NCBI GenBank assembly: GCA_010015745.1
Contig: ML978309.1
Coordinates: forward strand, 1 to 61,966
Direction: 5' to 3'
DNA length: 61,966 nt
Source: Setomelanomma holmii
Taxonomy: Eukaryota; Ascomycota; Dothideomycetes; Pleosporales; Phaeosphaeriaceae
Shown: piece by piece, positions 54,531-61,966 of the stretch
How positions within the stretch are numbered: position 1 is the stretch's first letter
Layout of the letters: each line of letters opens with the position of its first letter
Program-made: the position numbers and the translations under genes
Notes under the pieces: generated by a model
The model's database searches: none
The model's input: the letters and a program-made list of their open reading frames with translations, nothing else
What the model was told of the DNA's origin: nothing

Positions 54531-55705
54531 TCAAACAACGACAGGCCAGCCATCCTGCCATTCGAGGTAATTGAACCCAAAGAAGAACTGATCAGCCTCA
54601 TATCCCACACTTGGCCGCACTATCCTCGTTAGCATAGTTCCACACCCATCCATTCGAGACATGATACCAACTCACCGTAATGATAATACATCACCGACCT
54701 CTCACTCTTCGGATCAACCATAACCCCCTGCCCACCCGGCGCATACACATCCCCATGACTCGCCAACACCGTCGTCCCACCATTCTCTGTCAAACAATCT
54801 TTTCCATGAGCATCGTTAAACGGCCCAGTAATGGAATCGGCGCGGCATACCACGACGTGGTATTCGTCGCCTAAAGGCATGAGTTCGAAAGCGCGTCGAC
54901 AGCACTGTCCGACGCTGAAGAAGAGGTAGTAGTACTGTTCGTGCTTGTGCATGATGGCGCCTTCTTGCACGGCGAAGTTGGTTGTTGTGTTGCTGATAAT
55001 GTTTTTGATGTCGTTTTCCGCACCGGTCCAGGCGCGGAGTTGGTCGGTGGATGTCATTTCGATTTGCTGGATGCCGGACCAGTAGCTGCCAAAACTGAAG
55101 TAAATCGGCGCGTCTTTGGAATCTTGGAAGACGTATGGGTCGATCAGGTTGTAGCGGGAGTTTTGCGGAAGGCCGATGGAGCCGTGGTCGGTCCATGTGC
55201 CGGGCGTGAGGGAGGAGGAGGTAGCGAGGCCGATTTCAGAGTGTTGTGAGCCGATGTAGGAGACGGAGTAGTGGCAGTAGTAAGTATTGTCGCGCTTAGT
55301 GATGGTTGGAGCCTGCGAGTGATGTCAGTGTCTTGATCTTGCTGGACAATAAATGGATTCACGAACCCAAATGTCTTGATCCTCGCGCAGATGTATGCTC
55401 GTGCCATGGGGCAGTAGTGCACCTCTGTAGGTCCAAGGACCTTGTAGGAATGGAGCAGTAGCGATTCCAATGTTTCCGCTGGTAGCGAAGCGCCAGTAAG
55501 TACCGTCCTCGTACACGATAGCTGGGTCGTGTATCCATGAACAGTTTCCGTGACATAGCTCTGGGTCAGGGTAGATACCAGAGTCAACTGGTGGTGGAGA
55601 GAGACCTTGTGAAACCGGAGCGCCTCGTGCTACAGGAGTAGTGAACCCAAAGTTGGTAAGAAGCGGCACAACTATCGTGCTGGTAATGAAGAAATATGTA
55701 AACAT
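54531..55705 (-). CDS. Secreted GH43-family arabinanase-like glycosidase (354 aa)
   Basis: Model: complement(join(54531..54619,54676..55312,55367..55705)); introns of 56 and 54 bp. Intron 2 has a CTAACG branch; splicing gives YYHYVRPSVGYEADQFFFG. Signal-like N-terminus MFTYFFITSTIVVPLLTNFG. The five-bladed beta-propeller motifs of GH43 are in order: WIHDPAIVYEDGTYW (catalytic base Asp, residue 60), LIDPYVFQDSKD (pKa-tuning Asp) and FAVQEGAIMHKH (acid Glu). It ends FGFNYLEWQDGWPVVV, as endo-1,5-alpha-arabinanases do. It should cut arabinan side chains of pectin, matching the pectate lyase 7 kb away. Confidence 0.88.
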
Positions 55706-57054
55706 TGCTGTTGAAGTAATCGACCTTAGAGGGAAGCGTCTAAAGACAATGATTGTATCGACAGTCTTAAAAGAGGTGTACTAGCAGTGCAAAGACGCAA
55801 GGATCAACAAAGAAAAAGATGCTATATATCGTATACTGAGGCTGCGTTCATGGTCACGCCCACAGTGACGTCCTCTACCGCGAGCGTTTGTGGCAGCGAC
55901 GTCGGCTTGGACGTCTTGGCTGGCGATCGAGCATCCAAGAAGACGCGGTGGGTATATTCAAAAATGTGAGCTGCCGCGTCAAGAATCGGCTGCGGAGCGA
56001 CTATCGTGAGTCCCAAAGGAGTAGTTGAGCCGCCGCCACGGGGCGTTTGATCACGTCGAAATGAATCCCTCGGGGCGACTAGGCAATTAAAGCAGTCATG
56101 CGGGCGGCATTGTACAATGACGGAGGGCGAATATCGGCATCGGGCCTCAAGCGTCTCGCAATTCTGCAGCGGCGGTGAGAGATGCGGCCTGCCCCTGAAG
56201 TATTCGTTTTCGATACGAGATACTTGAGAGATGTCACCTTATGAACTTGTAGGAACTCCGACATCTCAAAGCCCTGCTTCTGGTTGCATACGTGACACAA
56301 CGCTGCCGACCTACAGCTAAGGCGCGTCTCATGCAACATGCTCGTTGATATTCTGTTGAATGCGTTCTGCGAGCAAGCATTGCTTCGGAATGCATTTGGT
56401 GAGATGAAGTCATATCGATATCCCGTTGCACCGCTGCTGCCACGTGCTGTGCATTCGTTGGTGGTCAATTTTCGAGTACTAATTGTCAAACGTTACGCGA
56501 ATGATCGCATGGAGCCTTGTGAACGAGCGACGACTGTCTTCCATTTGGCGTTGAGCGGTCAGTTCAGCAGTGCTGGATGACGGTGCTGAAGTCCATTACC
56601 GGGAAGTACATAACTCAAGGCGTTCGTGGTGTGTGGTACCGGCATGCATCCTAGCCATGTAGGCTGACTGTACAGACGGTTGTGGCGCAAGGTGGCGGCC
56701 AGCACTGCATGAGCGTTGTGCTACGAAGCGTCTGCTCGCATCAGGTCTGGCTTTCAGAGGTAGGTAGCACATTTGCCCCAAGGTACGGGATGCTGAAAGT
56801 CTTCTGTCTCCCCAAACGATGTGTAGTGCGGTCATTAATAAGAGCACATGCATACGAAACACTGAAGAGCTTAGATATCAGCTCTTTGCCCAAAGTCCAC
56901 GTATTATAGCCGGTAGCTGGGGCAATTACGTTTGGATGTGGTCGCTTTTATTAGAGTGAGAATCATTATTATTGGTAGGGTCGCACGGGTATTTAGTGTG
57001 GACCAAATAATACCTGCCCGATACGTTGCCTGCCATTTTCGTGTTGGCAAACAT
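55706..57054. other. Intergenic, nothing seen
   Basis: About 1.35 kb between the GH43 start and the SDR stop. Frames are short and unlike known families. Holds the GH43 promoter. Confidence 0.45.
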
Positions 57055-58006
57055 CTAGTTTGGCGCTTTGTAGCCGTCAACATCGGTACTGTTGCTCCAC
57101 TTCTCGTACTTGTGCACGTTCTCCTTGTATGCGTCGAGCTTCTTGTTGATATTGGTGTAGGCATCGGTACCAACGACGCATCGGATCGGAGGGTCATCCA
57201 TGACAGCCAAGTCGTAGAACACCTTGGCCGCCTTTGCAGGATCACCAGCTTGTGTACCATTGCGTTCTCCCATGGCTTTCTTTGCGTTGATGTGGTCATA
57301 TGCTGGGTGATCGACCTCGCCAAAGTCCATGCTGCGACCAGCCTGGGACCCAAGTCAACAAATGTCCTCAACTCGTTTCTGGGTGCATCACTTACCCAAT
57401 CAGTGCGGAAGCCTCCTGGCTCAATGCATGTGAATTTGATGCCCCACTCGGGCTTCACTTCCTTGGAGATCGTCTCTGTGAACCCCTCAACCGCCCACTT
57501 GCTCGCGCAATAAATGCTGAAGGTTGGTACACCTGACTTGATCAGCAAGGACTCATAGGGGATGGACCACACGCCGACTGACCAATCTGACCACCGATAG
57601 AAGTGACATTTTGAATGACACCTCCCGTCTTAAGATCTCGCATAGTCTCCATAGCTTTCCTTGTGACGTCGATTAGGCCGAAGAAGTTGATTTCCATTTG
57701 CTGCCTGATCTGTTTTTCGGACAAAGTTTCGAACGGTCCACTTAGGCCATAGCCAGCGTTGTTCACCACAACATCAACGCGCTTGAACTTCTTGACAGCA
57801 GCATCGAAGGCCTTATCAATCGACTCTTTCTTTGTAACATCGAGGTCAACAAGCAGGCTATTCGTGTTGTTGGCCTGCGGGAAGGACAACTTCGAGCTGT
57901 TTCGGGCAGTAGCCACGACGTAGTCGCCTTTCTGAAGGACAACCTTTACTAGTTCGGAACCAAATCCAGTCGAGGTACCGGTGATGAGAAAAACGCGTGG
58001 TGCCAT
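57055..58006 (-). CDS. Short-chain dehydrogenase/reductase (282 aa)
   Basis: Model: complement(join(57055..57342,57396..57532,57583..58006)); introns of 53 and 50 bp. The joined protein has the NAD(P) loop TGTSTGFG (about 9), VVNNAG (about 85), and Ser/Tyr/Lys with the catalytic YCASK (IYCASKWAVEGF). The final exon starts AGRSMDFGEVDHP and ends VDGYKAPN. This is the classical SDR group with the GFG loop, often annotated as oxidoreductases acting on ketones or steroids. The true substrate is unknown. It is a separate gene from the other SDR at 47.9 kb: the cofactor loops differ (TGCSSGIG and TGTSTGFG). Confidence 0.88.
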
Positions 58007-58897
58007 TGTGTTCGGTGGTGCTGAGATGAAGGATGTGGATGAGAATGTTATAGTGAGAAGGAAGAATATATTAGGCTTGTGGTAGGCTTCTTATATGTCC
58101 TTCGATGTTCAGGTCTGGAGCCCCATGCAATACGTCAAGTGTGAAGAGGGGAATTGTACGTCAGTAACGAGCCAATGGTGACCGAAAACTGTCGGAAGTA
58201 CTCCCGGGGGTGTCACTGACGAGTCGCATTGGAACCTGAGTACCGTGGTTGACAAATAGGATGCGTTCAAGATCCGAAAGCGGATCGGTGATGTGACGTC
58301 GACAGAAATGCAGTCTAAAGTCCTTAATCGCCGTCTGCTAGACCCGTCATCCTTCTAGCGAGCCCCAATGCAAGCGGACTTAGAGTATGAAGCTGCAACT
58401 TGCTAACCAGGCGTCAAGGACAGCAATATGAGTCGTTTCGTGACCGGCTGGATGCACAATTTCTATGCCATGTTGCCGGTCAATGCACCGTAGCGTCCAT
58501 ACCGAGGGCAAGGCCTTGTTCGTTACAGCATAGCCAAGACGAGGAGCTTGAAGGAAAGCACAAAGTCAACGTTCTTTGGTGATGCGAAGACGAGAAAGAC
58601 ATGTATCTTGTGACCAGCAAAGTGCAGCTAGGCCTGAAGAGGAGAGGTAATTGAGTGCGAAGGCCAAGGAAACGCCTTCGATCAAAGCAGCTCTAGCGCG
58701 AAACGCGCCTGCCAATTTACGCGCTTCGCTCCTGCCAACCCCCAGCGTGCCCCTCGCTGTCGCGATAGCAACCCTACAACCACGCCCCCTCTATACCATA
58801 CCTGTATCCTCAAACGACTGCACCTTCGTCGCACTGAGATTGTGTCGACACAATTCCTCTTTAATCAAGCCGACACCCCGCGTTTACAGCTCGCAAC
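58007..58897. promoter_or_regulatory. Divergent promoter region, SDR / MCM3
   Basis: The 891 bp between two divergent ATG codons. At 58697-58707 is CGCGAAACGCG, a near-palindrome containing the SBF-like core CGCGAAA and the ACGCG half of the MluI box; another ACGCG is at about 58729. Such sites drive G1/S genes in yeasts, and MCM genes are among them. Site use here is inferred. Confidence 0.45.
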
Positions 58898-61664
58898 ATG
58901 GGCGAAGTAATTAGAGACGAGGACCAGCGCAGGCGCGTCCGACTTGCGCAAGAGTTTCTAGATCCAGGTATGTTTAGAATGATCTCTGGATAAGCATCTT
59001 TACTCACATGTCTATGTAGATGATGCGCAGAAGCGAAGGTACCGCGACAGCATGTAGCCCCTAATCGTGTGCATACTAACGACCATAGCTACCGACCAGA
59101 CATACTGATCATGCTCAATCGAGGGCTGCGGAGACTCACAGTATGCACATATTCGAGTAGACGCATGCGCGTATGCTAACAATTCCAAGGTCAGCCTAGA
59201 CGAAATCCGATCACACAACCGCGAACTCGCCAACGGCCTCCTAAACGAGCCCTTCGACTTCGTACAGGCCTTCGACCGCGCCCTCAAAGACGTTGTTGGC
59301 ACCTTCACCGACCGGCCCAAGTCAGAGACTGCTGAAGATGTGGTGTACTACTGTGCGTACATCGGTAGCTTCGGCGAGTTCTCGTGCAATCCACGCACGC
59401 TCAGCTCCCATCAGCTGAACCACATGGTGTCGTTGGAGGGCATTGTCACCAAGACTTCTCTTGTCCGACCGAAGGTGGTCAAGAGCGTACACTACAATGA
59501 AAACCAGCGCAAATTCCACTCGCGGGAATACAGGGATCAGACTATGGGTACCGGTGCCGCGAGTTCGAGCGTCTATCCGACAGACGATGGTGAGGGCAAT
59601 CCGCTTGTGACTGAGTATGGCTACTGTGTATACCGCGACCACCAGACCATTTCCATCCAAGAAATGCCAGAACGCGCGCCTGCCGGTCAGCTGCCCCGTT
59701 CGGTCGACGTGATCATGGACGACGATCTAGTGGATCGTGTCAAGCCAGGAGACAGAATCCAACTTGTCGGCATCTACCGATCTCTGGGTAATCGTAATGC
59801 TGGAAGCGGCAGCTCGACTTTCCGAACACTGATACTTGCGAACAACGTCATTCTCCTCTCCTCCAAGTCAGGCGGTGGCATCGCGCAAGTGAACATCACG
59901 GACACGGATATCCGCAACATCAACAAGGTGGCCAAGAATAAGCGCGTCTTCGAGATGCTCTCACAGTCACTCGCACCCTCCATCTACGGCCACGACTACA
60001 TCAAGAAGGCTATACTGCTCTTACTGCTTGGTGGGCAAGAGAAGAACCTCGACAATGGCACCCATCTGAGAGGAGACATCAACATCCTCATGGTCGGTGA
60101 CCCTTCGACCGCCAAGTCTCAGCTGCTCCGCTTCGTCCTGAACACCGCCCCTCTCGCCATTGCTACGACTGGTCGTGGTTCGTCCGGCGTGGGTCTTACG
60201 GCAGCGGTCACACAAGATAAGGAGACTGGAGAGCGACGTCTCGAAGCTGGTGCCATGGTGCTAGCTGATCGTGGTGTTGTCTGTATTGATGAGTTCGACA
60301 AGATGTCTGATGTCGACCGCGTCGCTATTCACGAAGTCATGGAGCAACAGACGGTCACAATCGCTAAAGCTGGTATCCACACTTCGCTCAACGCACGCTG
60401 CAGTGTCATTGCTGCAGCCAACCCCATCTTCGGCCAGTACGACATCCACAAGGACCCGCACCGCAATATTGCGCTGCCCGATTCGCTTCTCTCTCGTTTC
60501 GATTTACTCTTTGTTGTCACTGACGACATCGAGGATGCGCGCGACAGACAGATCTCGGAGCACGTACTACGCATGCACCGCTATCGTCAGCCCGGCACTG
60601 AAGAAGGTGCCCCAGTCCGTGAGGATGGTGCACAGCTGCTTGGCGTTGGTCTAGACACGGACACTGATGCCAAGAGACCAACGGAGGTGTACGAGAAGTT
60701 CAATCCCATGCTACATTCCGGTGTCACAATCACAGTTGGCCGCGGTGCATCACGGAGAACCGAAGTCTTGAGCATCCCGTTCATCAAGAAGTACATCCAG
60801 TACGCGAAGCGCGAGAAGCCGATCCTCACCAAAGGCGCAGCAGACCACATTGTGGCTACTTACTCTGCCCTGCGAAATGATGAGCTTGACTCCGGCACAC
60901 GACGGACTTCACCCATCACGGCACGTACGCTCGAGACACTGATTCGTCTATCCACCGCACATGCAAAGGCACGTCTCTCCAAACGCGTCGAGCAGAAAGA
61001 CGCAGACGTAGCAGAGCAGATTCTACGCTTTGCCCTCTTCAAAGAAGTAGTCGAAGATGACCGCCGCAAGCGACGACGGACCGCACGCGACCCCAACGCC
61101 ATGTCTACCGATGGCGAGTCTTCAGACGATGACAACGATGACGGGGACGGACAAGACGCTACTCAGTCGCGCCGCGCCGGCGGTCCCTCGACACGCAGTC
61201 AGCAGACCGGTACTACCCGCACTCCAGCGTCAGCTGATGATGATGCCGCGGACGAAGACGACATCGACGACCTGTACAATGTCACACCACGAACCCGACG
61301 CACGACCGGCCGTACACAGTCATCACGAGCAGGCGCCTCGTCACAAGTCAGCGCCGCATCCTCACGGCCAGAATCGCAGTTACCACCTACGCAAACCGAG
61401 ACGCAGACCGAGTCTCAAGAATCTCAAGGCATCACGCCCGCGCGCTTCCAAGTCTTCAAGAGCACTCTCGGCCAACTCATGGACAGTGCGCTATTCGCCA
61501 ACGACGCAGCAGACGTCGAGCCGCTCGTCGCTGCTGTTAACGCTCGACTGGGTGGTGGTGCCGGACGCCAGGAGTTTGGCATGGATGAGGCGATGAAGGC
61601 GTTGGAAGAGTTGAATGAAGATAATAAGATCTTCTTGTCGGGGGATATTGTGTATAAGGTGTAG
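58898..61664 (+). CDS. mcm3: Mcm3, DNA replication licensing helicase subunit
   Basis: Model: join(58898..58967,59020..59038,59089..59140,59190..61664), 871 aa. Introns are 52, 50 and 49 bp; the second exon is only 19 bp. The joined N-terminus is EFLDPDDAQKRSYRPDILIML and LTVSLDEIRSHNRELANGLL, as in fungal Mcm3. The MCM core follows: SLEGIVTKTSLVRPK, EMPERAPAGQLPRSVD, Walker A GDPSTAKSQ (about 350), Walker B VCIDEFDKM (about 411), arginine finger LSRFDLLF (about 481). The C-terminal third has an acidic, Ser/Thr/Arg-rich linker and a winged-helix-like end (FKSTLGQLMDSALFA..IFLSGDIVYKV). Mcm3 pairs with Mcm5 and Mcm7 in the MCM2-7 hexamer that licenses and unwinds origins. Confidence 0.95.
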
Positions 61665-61966
61665 AGGGGATGAGGTACATTAGGTTATGATTTCGACGAA
61701 GTAAGGATAAAGATATGCGGGATGACGGATGAAAGCAGGAGGATGGATTGGCGTTCATGCATATCGTGAAATGATGCGCATGAGTGCAATGCATATATAC
61801 CATTTGTTCCGCTTCATGATCGAGTTCTGTATGAGCCTATCGTGAAACGGAAAATGTCTGGGTAACGTCCGTCCCTGTGGGTCGAACATCCCCCCACAAC
61901 GAACCACGAACATTGTTCAACTATGTTACGCCTACGTCGCACAGTTGTATAGAGCTAAGTCGATTA
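61665..61966. other. 3' flank of mcm3
   Basis: About 300 bp to the window end. No further gene seen. Confidence 0.5.

Noticed and set aside
59020..59075. MCM3 donor at GTAGCC giving a 35-bp intron
   Set aside because: Keeps frame but is very short and adds residues foreign to the family; GTACCG gives a 50-bp intron and the family sequence.

Overview
The window is a stretch of chromosome from a filamentous ascomycete. Coding genes are split by many short introns (about 43-114 bp, most 46-60) with GT donors, CTAAC/CTGAC-like branch sites and AG acceptors. The gene content is fungal throughout: assimilatory nitrate reductase and siroheme nitrite reductase, MCM3, a Bos1 SNARE, a UAF subunit with Zn2Cys6 clusters, a DUF3425 bZIP protein and a fungal tyrosinase. 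A dothideomycete-like fungus is my inference; the sequence does not prove it. All splice models were made by hand and tested only for reading frame and family fit. Starts were placed at real ATG codons.

Left part (1-9.8 kb) is accessory and gene-poor. It holds a two-exon 2OG-Fe(II) oxygenase resembling the TET/JBP class, the 3' end of a dead LINE-type retroelement followed by (GT)23, a broken F-box-like gene and a broken alpha/beta hydrolase. Several of the stop codons look like C-to-T transitions, as left by RIP or methyl-cytosine deamination.

From 10 to 34 kb is a gene-dense block: a secreted M28 peptidase; a small Rieske protein divergent from BOS1; an orphan gene; then niiA and niaD in tandem on the minus strand with two NirA-type sites in the niiA promoter. 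These two genes reduce nitrate to nitrite to ammonium. Next come the mitochondrial helicase IRC3 divergent from an RRN5-like RNA polymerase I factor that carries two tandem Zn2Cys6 clusters, a damaged bZIP-DUF3425 gene, and an eight-exon tyrosinase.

From 35.5 to 40.4 kb a 3190-bp hAT element, with 20-bp terminal inverted repeats and a perfect 8-bp target duplication ATCACGAC, sits in the last exon of an MFS transporter gene. The host gene also has an in-frame TGA. Both the transposase and its host are dead copies.

The right part (41-62 kb) holds a glycine-zipper/coiled-coil protein, a broken Ser/Thr-rich membrane protein, a secreted intronless pectate-lyase-like protein of bacterial style, two short-chain dehydrogenases, a small conserved-looking protein, phospholipase D, a secreted GH43 arabinanase-like enzyme and MCM3. 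The pectate lyase, the GH43 enzyme and the M28 peptidase suit growth on plant or dead matter.

No rRNA or tRNA gene and no CRISPR array was found.
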